In this document: positions 9,300 through 17,727 of the stretch, one piece after another | Position numbering within the stretch: position 1 is the stretch's first letter | Layout: the number at the start of each line of letters is the position of its first letter | NCBI RefSeq assembly: GCF_001038505.1 | Contig: NZ_LDPY01000004.1 | Location: 171,448 to 235,447, forward strand | Length of the DNA: 64,000 bases | DNA from: Puniceibacterium sp. IMCC21224 | GTDB lineage: Bacteria; Pseudomonadota; Alphaproteobacteria; Rhodobacterales; Rhodobacteraceae | Reading direction: 5' to 3' | Program-made: the position numbers and the translations under genes | Notes under the pieces: generated by a model | The model's input: the letters and a program-made list of their open reading frames with translations, nothing else | Told to the model about the DNA's origin: nothing | The model's database searches: none

Positions 9300-9425
9300 C
9301 GCTGTTCACCCTCGGGCTATGCAGTTACTTTTCCGTTCCTACTTTATTTTTCGCCATGCATCAACTATTCAGTGTCTTCACGAGACACGCGAGGTCTCCC
9401 TGCAAACCGGGAAGGACAAACGGAC

Positions 9426-10238
9426 ATGGCCCGCCAACCCACGTTCTTCATTCCCCACGGGGGCGGCCCCTGCTTCTTCATGGACTGGAACCCGCCCGAT
9501 GAGTGGGACCGGCACCGGCAGTTCCTGAAGGATCTGCCGGGCACGCTGCCTGAGCGCCCCAGGGCGCTCTTGGTGATCTCGGGTCATTGGAAAGAGCCTG
9601 CCTTTACCATGCAGACCAACCCTGCCCCACCGCTTCTGTTCGACTACGGCGGTTTCCCGCCCCATACCTACGAGTTGACCTGGCCTGCCCCCGGCGATCC
9701 GGCGCTGGCGGAGCGCGTGCATGACCTGATCCGCGCCGCGGGTCTCCCCGCCGCAAAGGATGCCGTGCGGGGGTTTGACCACGGCGTCTTCGTGCCGCTC
9801 AAGGTCGCCTTTCCGGAGGCCGACATTCCCTGCGTCCAGCTGTCGGTTGCCAGCGATCTCGACCCCGGGCGCCATATCGCGCTTGGCCAGGCCCTGGCCC
9901 CCCTTCGCGACGAGGGCGTGCTGATCCTCGGCAGCGGCAACACCTATCACAACATGGGCGTGATGATGCGGAGCCTGCGCTGCGGGCCGCGGGGCGACAT
10001 CGTTGGCGGCGCGTTCGACACCTGGCTGACCGAGGCGACGACCTGCCCCGATTCCGAGGACCGCAACCGCAGGCTGACGCACTGGTCGGACGCACCCGGC
10101 GGCCGGGATGCCCATCCGCGCGAAGAGCATCTCATCCCGCTGCATGTCGTGGCGGGTGCGGCGGGCGACGATATCGGTCGCAAGACGCTGGAGGATCACG
10201 TTCTTGGCGCTATCGAAAGCGCCTTTCGCTTCGGTTGA
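9426..10238 (+). CDS. LigB-type extradiol ring-cleavage dioxygenase (DODA/YgiD-like)
   Basis: 270 aa from ATG 9426 (GAAGGA upstream); longer frames upstream lack support. It matches the class III extradiol dioxygenase / 4,5-DOPA dioxygenase family, which opens catechol-type rings with a non-haem metal. His11 (FFIPHGGG), His54 (ISGHW), His119 (GFDHGVF), His175 (GNTYHNMG) and His235 (REEHLIPL) are at the family's metal-binding and catalytic positions. It is followed almost directly by a QorB-like reductase and faces an HxlR regulator. Likely role: removal of catechols or quinone-forming aromatics. Confidence 0.88.
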   Translation: MARQPTFFIPHGGGPCFFMDWNPPDEWDRHRQFLKDLPGTLPERPRALLVISGHWKEPAFTMQTNPAPPLLFDYGGFPPHTYELTWPAPGDPALAERVHDLIRAAGLPAAKDAVRGFDHGVFVPLKVAFPEADIPCVQLSVASDLDPGRHIALGQALAPLRDEGVLILGSGNTYHNMGVMMRSLRCGPRGDIVGGAFDTWLTEATTCPDSEDRNRRLTHWSDAPGGRDAHPREEHLIPLHVVAGAAGDDIGRKTLEDHVLGAIESAFRFG

Positions 10239-10267
10239 ACAGAAACTTGGAACAGGAACACAAAGTC

Positions 10268-11161
10268 ATGTCAATTGACATCAAAGGCCCCTTCATCGTG
10301 ACCGGTGCCTCCGGCCAACTCGGCAGTCAAGTCATCGAGAACCTGCTGGCGCAGGGGGCCGAGCCCCTTGTTGCAATCACCCGCACGCCGGAAAAGCTCG
10401 CGGCCCTTCTGGGGCGTGGGGTCGACGTCAGGGCAGGCGATTTCAATGACCCGGCCGCTCTTGGTGCGGCCTTTGCCGGCGGCGGGCGGCTGCTGATCAT
10501 CTCGACGGACGACCTTGAGCCGGGCAAACGGCTTGCCGCGCACCGTAACGCGATCGCCGCCGCGCAGGACGCCGGTGTTTCGCATATCGTATATACGTCG
10601 CTCACCAACCCGGATGAAAGCAGCCCGATAACCTTTGCCGCCGATCACCGTGAGACCGAGGCGCTGATCAAGCAGACCGGCATCCCGCACACGATCCTGC
10701 GCAACTGCCTTTATGCCGATCTCTTGTTGCAGAGCGGACAGCAGGCAATCAATGCGGGGGCGCTATACGCGGCAGCAGGCGAAGGCAAAGCAGGCTATGT
10801 CACGCGCGAAGATTGCGCCCGCGCTGCCGCCGCGGCCCTGTTGTCCGAGACCGGATCGACCCTGCGCGACATCACCGGACCCGAGGCCGTCGGCCATGCC
10901 GAGATCGCCGCGATCCTGTCCAAAGTTTCCGGAAAGAAGATCCCCTATGTCTCGATCACGCGCGATGCGCTTGTCGAGGCTATGGTCAAGAACGGCCTGC
11001 CGGAGTTCGTCGCGGATGTCTTCTCATCCTTCGACGTCGCCATTGCTACGGAAAGTCTTGATGTTGCCTCGCATGAGGTTGAAAAACTGATCGGGCAGAA
11101 GGCGGAGTCGGTCCGGGATTTCCTGCTGGCAAACAAAACCGCTTTGACAGGACAGGCGTAA
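10268..11161 (+). CDS. NmrA/QorB-like NAD(P)-binding quinone oxidoreductase
   Basis: 297 aa from ATG 10268; a TTG at 10235 overlapping the preceding stop is possible but less likely. The N-terminal VTGASGQLGSQV (residues 11-22) is the NAD(P)-binding loop of atypical SDRs of the NmrA/QOR2 family. Phrases such as HTILRNCLYAD and YVTREDCARAAAA match the QorB branch, which reduces quinones with NADPH. It lies 29 bp after the dioxygenase and is probably in the same transcript, controlled by the divergent HxlR-type sensor. Confidence 0.85.
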   Translation: MSIDIKGPFIVTGASGQLGSQVIENLLAQGAEPLVAITRTPEKLAALLGRGVDVRAGDFNDPAALGAAFAGGGRLLIISTDDLEPGKRLAAHRNAIAAAQDAGVSHIVYTSLTNPDESSPITFAADHRETEALIKQTGIPHTILRNCLYADLLLQSGQQAINAGALYAAAGEGKAGYVTREDCARAAAAALLSETGSTLRDITGPEAVGHAEIAAILSKVSGKKIPYVSITRDALVEAMVKNGLPEFVADVFSSFDVAIATESLDVASHEVEKLIGQKAESVRDFLLANKTALTGQA

Positions 11162-11176
11162 ACGACACGCCCAAAG

Positions 11177-11985
11177 GGCATTGCTAAGTTGTTGGCCGCG
11201 TGTCGTAGGGTGTTGCAGGTCTGTAAATTACGCCACCATCTAGATGGTGTATTCTGCCCAGAGGCTGAACGCGTCAGCTCGGGCGTGGCGATATGAGTTT
11301 GCGGTGAGTTGAAATCGGCGGGGACGGAAAATCAGGTTGATCTGATCGTGAGCGGATAGAAACCTCTGAGCCTGCCGATGTGACTTGAACCGGCCGAATA
11401 TCTTCTCTCGCTTCCGGGTCGGCCTGTGTGATCCTTCGATGGCGTTGTTCAATCCCTTGTGGGCGCGGTGGTCAGCGTCCGGTGCCAATGTTTTGATCGG
11501 CTTGACATAGCTGCGCAGCTTGTCGGTGATCACGACCCTCGGCTCGCCGAACTGATTGATCAGCCTTTGGAGAAACCGCTTGGCTGCTTTAGCGTTTCGT
11601 CGCGTTTTCACGAGAATGTCGAGGACGTCCCCTTCCGCGTCGATGGCACGCCACAGCCAATGTTTCTTCCCTCGAATCGAGATAACGACCTCATCCAGAT
11701 GCCATTTGTCATTGGGGCGAGGACGATCGCGCCGGACGCAATTTGCGAAATGTGGACCAAAGCGATTGACCCACAACCGGATCGCTTCCCGGCTTACAAT
11801 CACACCGCGCTCGGCCAGCAGGTCTTCGACGTCGGCCGTGCTCATTGCGAAGCGATGGCAAGCCCAAACAGCGTATGCGATGATTTCGCGAGGGAACCGG
11901 AAGCCCTTTAGGCGCAGGATACTGGTTGGGATTTTCATGACGTTGAAATAGCCTGATCATGCAAGCTGAACAACTTGGCAATGCC
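11177..11985 (-). mobile_element. IS6-family insertion sequence, copy A
   Basis: About 809 bp, bounded by imperfect inverted repeats: GGCATTGCTAAGTTGTT at 11177-11193 and its counterpart, one mismatch, at 11969-11985. It holds one intact transposase gene on the minus strand. No 8-bp target duplication is visible in the flanks, so it may have arrived by recombination or the flanks have changed. Confidence 0.8.
11240..11938 (-). CDS. IS6-family transposase
   Basis: 232 aa, complete. The HTH (MSTADVEDLLAERGVIVSRE) is followed by a DDE catalytic core: Asp in WHLDEVV, Asp in VVITDKLRSY and Glu in NNAIEGSHRPTRKRE. The protein closely resembles the transposase at 16304-17014 but the two are clearly not identical, so they are related, separately acquired elements. 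Confidence 0.93.
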   Translation of the reverse strand: MKIPTSILRLKGFRFPREIIAYAVWACHRFAMSTADVEDLLAERGVIVSREAIRLWVNRFGPHFANCVRRDRPRPNDKWHLDEVVISIRGKKHWLWRAIDAEGDVLDILVKTRRNAKAAKRFLQRLINQFGEPRVVITDKLRSYVKPIKTLAPDADHRAHKGLNNAIEGSHRPTRKREKIFGRFKSHRQAQRFLSAHDQINLIFRPRRFQLTANSYRHARADAFSLWAEYTI

Positions 11986-12086
11986 GGGCGTGCCGGGTGA
12001 ATGTCATGCTTCAAGCTTACGTCATCACGGCGCTTTCTTCCAGAAAATAGCACTATAAGCGCCTCGCCTTGTCGGCCGCAGCTATG

Positions 12087-12106
12087 CCAATAAGTTTGCT
12101 TATCGG
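12087..12106. promoter_or_regulatory. Inverted repeat upstream of the tyrosine recombinase
   Basis: CCAATAAGTTTGCTTATCGG contains ATAAG/CTTAT arms around TTTG. It lies 13 bp before the first possible start codon of the recombinase, next to an AT-rich stretch. It could be the recombinase's binding or crossover site, or an operator. No partner copy was found in the window. Confidence 0.35.
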
Positions 12107-12118
12107 ACATGATTATAT

Positions 12119-13228
12119 ATGCTCAGCAGCATGGCAAAAAATAGCGGGAAATCGAGTGCAAACGCACCAATCGGGTCCTCCGGCAGTGAGGGCAACAAGA
12201 GCAATACGCCGCCCAGCGAGGCCCTGAGCCTTCCCTCCTTTGTAGCGGGCTCCGGCAGCCTTGACAGGCTGGTCGAGACGGCACGCGATTACGCCCGTGC
12301 CGCCGCCTCCGAGAACACGCTCAAAGCCTATGCGAAAGACTGGGCGCATTTTACACGCTGGTGCCGGATGAAGGGCGCGGAGGCCCTGCCGCCGTCGCCC
12401 GAATTGATCGGGCTCTATCTTGCCGATCTGGCATCGGCTACTGGTGCCTCCCCTGCCCTCTCCGTCTCATCCATCGAGCGACGTCTGTCTGGCATGGCGT
12501 GGAACTTTGCACAGCGCGGCTCTACGCTTGATCGCAAGAACCGTCACATCGCTACGGTACTGGCAGGCATCAAGCGCAAACATGCGCGCCCGCCGGTCCA
12601 GAAAGAGGCGATCCTGGCCGAGGACATTCTCGCCATGGTCGCCACCCTGTCCTTCGACCTGCGCGGGTTACGTGACCGGGCGATCCTGCTGATAGGTTTT
12701 GCCGGAGGCTTGCGCCGCTCTGAAATCGTCAGTCTCGATCACGGCAAGGATGATACGCCCGATAGCGGCGGCTGGGTCAATATCCTTGAGGCCGGCGCCA
12801 TCCTGACGCTGCGCGGCAAGACCGGTTGGCGCGAGGTCGAGATTGCTCGCGGCTCCAAAGATCGGACCTGCCCGGTGCACGCATTGGAGCAGTGGCTGCA
12901 CTTTGCAAGGATCGACTTTGGCCCAGTCTTTGTGGGCACCTCGCGGGATGGCAAACGGGCGCTGGAAGCACGGCTAAACGACAAACACGTCGCCCGGCTG
13001 ATCAAGCGTACCATCCGCGACGCTGGCATTCGATCAGAGCTGCCCGAAAAGGACCGACTGGCGCTGTTTTCGGGTCACAGTCTGCGAGCCGGTCTGGCCA
13101 GTTCTGCCGAGGTCGACGAACGTTACGTTCAGAAGCAGCTTGGCCATGCCTCAGCCGAAATGACCCGCCGCTATCAGCGCCGCAGGGACCGGTTCCGGGT
13201 GAACCTGACCAAGGCTGCGGGATTGTGA
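12119..13228 (+). CDS. Tyrosine recombinase / site-specific integrase
   Basis: 369 aa (start at 12119 or 12131; neither has a convincing ribosome site). An N-terminal SAM-like core-binding domain (about residues 48-155) precedes the catalytic domain. Catalytic residues are visible: Arg199 (GGLRRSE), His320 and Arg323 (SGHSLRAG), His343 (QLGHAS) and Tyr352 (RRYQRR). It cuts and rejoins DNA via a phosphotyrosine. Lying beside ParDE and a serine recombinase, it may resolve plasmid multimers or mobilise this cassette. A palindrome directly upstream could be its site. Confidence 0.9.
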   Translation: MLSSMAKNSGKSSANAPIGSSGSEGNKSNTPPSEALSLPSFVAGSGSLDRLVETARDYARAAASENTLKAYAKDWAHFTRWCRMKGAEALPPSPELIGLYLADLASATGASPALSVSSIERRLSGMAWNFAQRGSTLDRKNRHIATVLAGIKRKHARPPVQKEAILAEDILAMVATLSFDLRGLRDRAILLIGFAGGLRRSEIVSLDHGKDDTPDSGGWVNILEAGAILTLRGKTGWREVEIARGSKDRTCPVHALEQWLHFARIDFGPVFVGTSRDGKRALEARLNDKHVARLIKRTIRDAGIRSELPEKDRLALFSGHSLRAGLASSAEVDERYVQKQLGHASAEMTRRYQRRRDRFRVNLTKAAGL

Positions 13229-13231
13229 CGG

Positions 13232-13540
13232 TCAACCGTCGAGCAGATAGGCCGTGAGGTTCCGATGGACATGCAATATGCGGATGATCGCAACCCCCTG
13301 CCCTTCCACACGATAGATTACCAGATGCGCTCCACTAGGATGGATACGTACCGGGGGTGTGAACTCGCTGCGCTCACGCGCCATCTCTGGAAAGTCAGCA
13401 AGCAGGTCGAAGAGTGCAAATAGACTATCCGAATAGTGATCTGCTTGCTCAATGCCCCAGTTGTCTGCGCCGTAGTGCCAGATGTCGGACAGGTCCTTTT
13501 CAGCCGCGGGTCTAATGACCCAACGACTATTCTCCGGCAT
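13232..13540 (-). CDS. parE: ParE-type toxin (RelE/ParE superfamily)
   Basis: 102 aa from ATG 13540; this start overlaps the antitoxin gene by 14 bp, the normal parDE arrangement, whereas a 142-aa reading would run deep into parD. The sequence (IRPAAEKDLSDIWHYGADNWG, then VRIHPSGAHLVIYRVE and IIRILHVHRN) is a standard ParE fold. Family members poison DNA gyrase. With ParD it stabilises the plasmid by post-segregational killing. Confidence 0.9.
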   Translation of the reverse strand: MPENSRWVIRPAAEKDLSDIWHYGADNWGIEQADHYSDSLFALFDLLADFPEMARERSEFTPPVRIHPSGAHLVIYRVEGQGVAIIRILHVHRNLTAYLLDG

Positions 13541-13772
13541 ATTTGGCGCGCATCCGGGACTTGAACGTACTGCGATCAAGCGGGACCGCCGGCCCGCTTG
13601 CGAGGCCCACGTCGACAGCGGATTGAATTTCAGCAATGGCTTCACGACGGTCCCGATCACGCCGGATCAGGTCGCGAACGTAGTCGCTGGAATTGGCATA
13701 CCGACCTGATTTTGCCTGTTCTTCGACCCAGCTCTTCATCGGGTCCGGCAAAGAAATATTCATGGTGCCCAT
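13527..13772 (-). CDS. parD: ParD-type antitoxin
   Basis: 81 aa, beginning MGTMNISLPDPMKSWVEEQ, a ribbon-helix-helix DNA-binding N-terminus followed by the flexible toxin-binding tail. The first ATG (13772) is preceded by AAAGGAGA at good spacing. It neutralises the ParE toxin encoded immediately downstream and probably represses the operon through the palindrome at 13800-13812. Confidence 0.9.
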   Translation of the reverse strand: MGTMNISLPDPMKSWVEEQAKSGRYANSSDYVRDLIRRDRDRREAIAEIQSAVDVGLASGPAVPLDRSTFKSRMRAKYAGE

Positions 13773-13799
13773 GCTGATCTCCTTTCAAACCAAACTTAT

Positions 13800-13812
13800 G
13801 GCAAAGTTTGCC
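13800..13812. promoter_or_regulatory. Possible ParD operator
   Basis: GGCAAAGTTTGCC is a perfect palindrome around one central base, 28 bp upstream of parD. This fits an autoregulatory site for the ribbon-helix-helix antitoxin. Inferred from position and symmetry. Confidence 0.5.
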
Positions 13813-13892
13813 AAGAGGCAAGAGCGGCTCCTTCACTTAGTACTAATCGGTCGTTTAATCGCGATACCTTAAATTGCAAACGGCCCGATTTC

Positions 13893-14777
13893 ATGCGCTT
13901 GATAGGCTACGCGCAAGTTTCCACGGAGGATCAGACCCCCCTGCCCCAGTCTGAGGCCCTTCAATCTGCTGGCTGCGCCGAAATCTTCGAAGAACACGCC
14001 TCCGGCGGCAATCGCGCGCGTCCAGTGCTTGCGCGCGTGCTCGAACGTGTCCAGAACGGCGACACGCTGGTCGTCGTGCGGATAGACCGGCTTGCGCGGT
14101 CTTTGTCGCACTTGCTGGAGGTGATCGAACGTCTGGAGGCCAAGGGGGCTTTCTTCCGTTCTCTCCAAGACCCGATCGACACGGCTTCTCCACAAGGCAA
14201 GTTCACATTGCAGGTGTTGGGCGCAGCGGCCGAGTTCGAACGCGCTCTGATCCGCGAACGCACCAAGGCCGGGCTGGCGAGCGCCCGTAGTAAGGGCCGG
14301 ATCGGCGGGAACCCGGGCCTGCGCGCCGGCGATCCAGCGGCGCTCCGCAAGGTGCGGCTCGCGCGGCAAGACGGCTATATGGAGCGCTTGAACGAAACCG
14401 CGCAGGACTGGGTGCCCCATGTGCGCCGCCTGCGCCCCGATATGGCTTGGGAAGACGTGCTGCGGATCATCAATGGCCCCCTGCCCCACGACCGCCACTG
14501 GACCCAGAGTCGCTTGCTGCGTGCCGTGAAAGCCTATGTGCGTGACGGGTTCCTGCCCGCAAAGGTGCTGGACCGTGCCGGACGCCGTGAAGCAGACGAC
14601 CGCCTGCCTGCGATTGTCGCCGCGATCAAAGGCGCAGATCCCGGCATGACGCTGCAGGCGATCTGTGACCGGCTGGAATCCATGCGTGAGCGCACGCCGC
14701 GTGGACGCATGAGCTGGCAGCCGTCGTCCGTGAGGATGCTGCTGGAACGGGCGGAGCGAATTGGGTTGTTGGAGTGA
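13893..14777 (+). CDS. Serine recombinase (resolvase/invertase family) with long C-terminal domain
   Basis: 294 aa. The catalytic domain occupies residues 1-140: MRLIGYAQVSTEDQ with nucleophile Ser10 (family consensus YARVST), VRIDRLARS and the ERALIRERTKAGL helix. A further 150 residues replace the short HTH tail of Tn3 resolvases; this part contains two HTH-like stretches and is otherwise unrecognised. It shares its module with a tyrosine recombinase and ParDE. Likely role: resolution or inversion at a site in the 13.81-13.89 kb gap. Confidence 0.88.
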   Translation: MRLIGYAQVSTEDQTPLPQSEALQSAGCAEIFEEHASGGNRARPVLARVLERVQNGDTLVVVRIDRLARSLSHLLEVIERLEAKGAFFRSLQDPIDTASPQGKFTLQVLGAAAEFERALIRERTKAGLASARSKGRIGGNPGLRAGDPAALRKVRLARQDGYMERLNETAQDWVPHVRRLRPDMAWEDVLRIINGPLPHDRHWTQSRLLRAVKAYVRDGFLPAKVLDRAGRREADDRLPAIVAAIKGADPGMTLQAICDRLESMRERTPRGRMSWQPSSVRMLLERAERIGLLE

Positions 14778-14853
14778 GTTTTGGCGCAAAGCCTGTTCGT
14801 CACTTCAGGCTAATTCACAAATTGGGCCGGAACGTTAGCCGCACAATAATTTA

Positions 14854-14892
14854 ACCTTGCAAATCTTCCACATGATGGAGTAATTGCAAGGT
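14854..14892 (+). promoter_or_regulatory. Inverted repeat covering the ribosome site of the DUF4143 ATPase gene
   Basis: ACCTTGCAA (14854-14862) and TTGCAAGGT (14884-14892) are perfect 9-bp inverted arms 21 bp apart. The right arm includes the AAGGT that would serve as ribosome site for the ATG at 14899 and abuts the ATG at 14893. It may be an operator or an RNA hairpin that hides the start. Confidence 0.45.
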
Positions 14893-16056
14893 ATGTATAT
14901 GCGCCAAACTCATCAACTTGTGCAATCCGCGCTTGCGAACCAAGCCGCTGTTGTGCTCCTCGGTCCCCGGCAGGTTGGGAAGACCACGCTTGCTCTCGAC
15001 ATCGCTCCGGAGCAACCATCGGTATACCTAGATCTTGAACGTGACGCGGACCGGCAGATCCTGACCGAACCAGATCTCTATCTGGATGAACAAACGGGAA
15101 AACTCGTCATCCTCGACGAAGTGCAGCAGATGCCCGGCCTCTTCAAGAGCCTGCGTGGTCAGATCGACCAGCGCAGGCGGGCCGGGTTTCGTACGGGGCA
15201 GTTTCTGCTTTTAGGGTCAGCCTCCAATGTTCTTCTGCAACAATCGGCAGAGTCCCTCGCTGGAAGGGTCCGGTATATCGAAATGCCCCCTCTGCAACTT
15301 ACCGAGGTTGGGGCTGATCAGTTGAATGCGCTCTGGTTGCGTGGTGGCTTTCCTGACAGTTTCTTGGCTGCCAGCGATCAGGCCAGCATGGACTGGCGTC
15401 TAGATTTCCTGCGCACATATCTGGAACGAGACATCCCTGCCCTCGGGCCGCGTATTCCGGCCGCAACCTTGCGGCGCTTCTGGACCATGTTGGCGCATGT
15501 GCAAGGCGGCCTGCTGAATGCTGCTGCCCTTGCTGAAGGGCTCGGAGTATCGGGGCAAACGATTGGACGCTACCTCGACTTGCTCGTCGATCTCATGCTG
15601 GTGCGGCGGCTGCAGCCCTGGCATGAGAATGTCGGCAAACGCCTGGTGAAATCGCCAAAAGTCTATGTGCGGGACAGCGGGATCGTGCATGCGCTGTTGA
15701 GTATTGGTACGACCGAGGGCTTGCTCGGGCATCCTGTCGTCGGCGGCAGTTGGGAGGGGTTCTGCATCGAGACCCTTCTTGCCGCGGCGCCCGCCGGCAC
15801 CGAACCATTCTTCTATCGCACCTCTGCCGGAGCCGAACTTGATTTGGTTCTGCGTTTGCCGGGTGGCGACATCTGGGCCGTCGAGATCAAGCGCACGACC
15901 GCGCCGAAGGTTTCTCGTGGTTTCCACACCGGCGCAGAAGACGTCAAAGCGAACCGGAAGCTGCTGATCTACGCCGGAGAGCGTGACGTCCCCGTGGCAG
16001 AAGATATCCGGGCAATATCTCTCGAACAGGGAATTGGGCTGTTGAGAGCGCTTTAG
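14893..16056 (+). CDS. AAA-type ATPase with C-terminal DUF4143 (PD-(D/E)XK-like) domain
   Basis: 387 aa from ATG 14893 (14884 TTG and 14899 ATG are alternatives). Walker A GPRQVGKTT (residues 24-32), Walker B LVILDEVQQ (about 71-79), and a C-terminal DUF4143 region whose ELDLVL...VEIKRT pattern resembles a PD-(D/E)XK nuclease core. Such proteins are common, lone, often horizontally transferred genes of unknown function in bacteria and archaea. A conflict or DNA-processing role is often guessed but not shown. It stands alone between the serine recombinase and an IS6 element. Confidence 0.85.
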   Translation: MYMRQTHQLVQSALANQAAVVLLGPRQVGKTTLALDIAPEQPSVYLDLERDADRQILTEPDLYLDEQTGKLVILDEVQQMPGLFKSLRGQIDQRRRAGFRTGQFLLLGSASNVLLQQSAESLAGRVRYIEMPPLQLTEVGADQLNALWLRGGFPDSFLAASDQASMDWRLDFLRTYLERDIPALGPRIPAATLRRFWTMLAHVQGGLLNAAALAEGLGVSGQTIGRYLDLLVDLMLVRRLQPWHENVGKRLVKSPKVYVRDSGIVHALLSIGTTEGLLGHPVVGGSWEGFCIETLLAAAPAGTEPFFYRTSAGAELDLVLRLPGGDIWAVEIKRTTAPKVSRGFHTGAEDVKANRKLLIYAGERDVPVAEDIRAISLEQGIGLLRAL

Positions 16057-16254
16057 CGCAGCGCTGGCTTTTCCCGCTGCGCGCCTGCGCGAGTTCCAAG
16101 GTATTTCTTGTTTGGGTCAGTTTCAACAGAGTTTCCAATTTTCCTTGGTATCTTTCTCGACCGCCGGACGTCTCCCGATGCCGCCCTGTTGCATGGAATG
16201 CACATCGCAGCGGCCGCCCCGTCCACAACGGCCGTGGCACATCTTCCTCCCCGG

Positions 16255-17059
16255 GATTGCCAACTTATTCTGCAGTGATCACAGAAGCCCCGTCCGGCTT
16301 TTATCACGCGGTCATTTCGAGGGCATAGCTCCGCCACAGATCGAAAGCATCTGATCTGACATGGCGGTATGAAGCGGCGGAAAGGCGATATCGGCGGGGG
16401 CGGAAGATTGTGTTGATCTGGTCGTGGGCGGAAAGGAAGCGTTGCGCCTGCCCTGGCGACTTGAACCGGCCCATGAGCTTCTCTCGCTTTCGGGTCGGTC
16501 GATACGAACCTTCGATCCGATTATTGAGGCCCTTGTGGGCGCGATGATCGGCGTCCGGTGCTAGCTGCCGGATAGGTTTGATATAGCTGCGCAATTTGTC
16601 TGTGATGATGACGCGGGGCCGGCTAAATCGGGCGATTAACTGCTTCAGAAACCGCTTAGCCGCTCTGGCATTTCGCCGTGGTTGCACCAGAATATCGAGA
16701 ACGTCGCCGTTGGCATCCACGGCGCGCCACAACCAGATCTTCACGCCGTTGATTGGCACAACGACTTCGTCCAGATGCCATTTATCTGCCGCAGCTGGCC
16801 GGTCACGCTTGATGCAATGTGCGAAATGCCGACCAAACCGTTTCACCCATTTGCGCACGGTTTCCCGACTGACGGTTACACCCCGCTCAGCAAGCAGGTC
16901 TTCCACGTCGCCAGTGCTCAGCGCAAAACGGTGATAGGCCCATACCGCGTAGGCGATGATCTGGCGAGGGAAACGGTAGCCTTTCAGGCGAGGCATATCG
17001 GACGGTGCATTCATAGCGGATTGCTAGACCGCTACAGGAGCGCCAGCAAGTTGGCAATC
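16255..17059 (-). mobile_element. IS6-family insertion sequence, copy B
   Basis: About 805 bp with terminal inverted repeats GATTGCCAACTT (16255-16266) and its reverse complement (17048-17059). One intact transposase on the minus strand. It has the same orientation as copy A, and the two bracket 4.3 kb of recombinase, toxin-antitoxin and ATPase genes, but their transposases differ. No clear target duplication. Confidence 0.78.
16304..17014 (-). CDS. IS6-family transposase
   Basis: 236 aa, complete, with the DDE residues in WHLDEVV, VIITDKLRSY and NNRIEGSYRPTRKRE and an N-terminal HTH (LSTGDVEDLLAERGVTVSRE). It catalyses replicative transposition of its element, forming cointegrates. Related to, but distinct from, the copy at 11240-11938. 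Confidence 0.93.
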   Translation of the reverse strand: MNAPSDMPRLKGYRFPRQIIAYAVWAYHRFALSTGDVEDLLAERGVTVSRETVRKWVKRFGRHFAHCIKRDRPAAADKWHLDEVVVPINGVKIWLWRAVDANGDVLDILVQPRRNARAAKRFLKQLIARFSRPRVIITDKLRSYIKPIRQLAPDADHRAHKGLNNRIEGSYRPTRKREKLMGRFKSPGQAQRFLSAHDQINTIFRPRRYRLSAASYRHVRSDAFDLWRSYALEMTA

Positions 17060-17727
17060 TCGACCAAGGCAGCAGGGCTTTAACTTTAGGCTGCGAACGT
17101 TTCTTAACGACAAGCAGCATATTCACTTAGTTTTGCTGGGCTATCTCCCAACTTCACCCACGGCTCGGATCCCCCTGCCCTAACATAAAAGACAACACCA
17201 ATAGGTGTTGACGCGCACCACACGCTGAGAAGTAAACTTTGAGTAGAAATAATGCTCGAGAGGCATGTCGAGCTCTTCTCGGAGGGACGAAAAGTCCAAC
17301 TTTCGCGCATGTAAGGTGCGCGTAATTTGGACTGCCATCTCTTTTAGAAGCGCTGTCAAAACCCGTTACAAGTCGTCCTGGAAGAGCATCTCGACTTTCT
17401 GGTCGTCACAAGGGTCTTCAAAACATTCCTGAAATTCAACCGATTCGAGATCAAGACCAAGCTGCTATCAGTTGTGATCATTTGACAAAATTCTACTACA
17501 TCTTGCTGAGTATACGGAATTCTTGGTAAAATGTGTTTTTTCAACAGGTTAATAAGACGTTTTCACCATCCAATGCTGAACACAAAGGCCCCCCGTCACC
17601 GACAGGGCCAAAAAATTGTTGCCTGGGGATAAGTTGCGTGTCATGAGTTCAATTGTCGCAAGCTGACGTAAATCACGCCTTTTAGCGACGAAACACATAT
17701 GACCCACTAAGAGGTCGTGAGGGCAGT
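17060..17727. other. AT-richer non-coding region upstream of repA
   Basis: 668 bp between an IS6 element and repA. Short frames here have no convincing ribosome sites or family resemblance. It holds a CAACACC/GGTGTTG inverted repeat (17193-17210) and an imperfect GC hairpin (about 17587-17610). As the leader of a repABC operon it should contain the repA promoter and the RepA/RepB autoregulatory operator; I cannot place these precisely. Base composition is lower in GC than most of the window. Confidence 0.5.

Noticed and set aside
13232..13660. 142-aa reading of the ParE gene
   Set aside because: It would overlap parD by more than 130 bp with a non-ParE N-terminus. The 102-aa start at 13540 matches the family.
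11177..17059. Composite transposon formed by IS6 copies A and B
   Set aside because: The two transposases are related but clearly not identical and their terminal repeats differ, and no shared 8-bp duplication flanks the unit; they look like separate arrivals.
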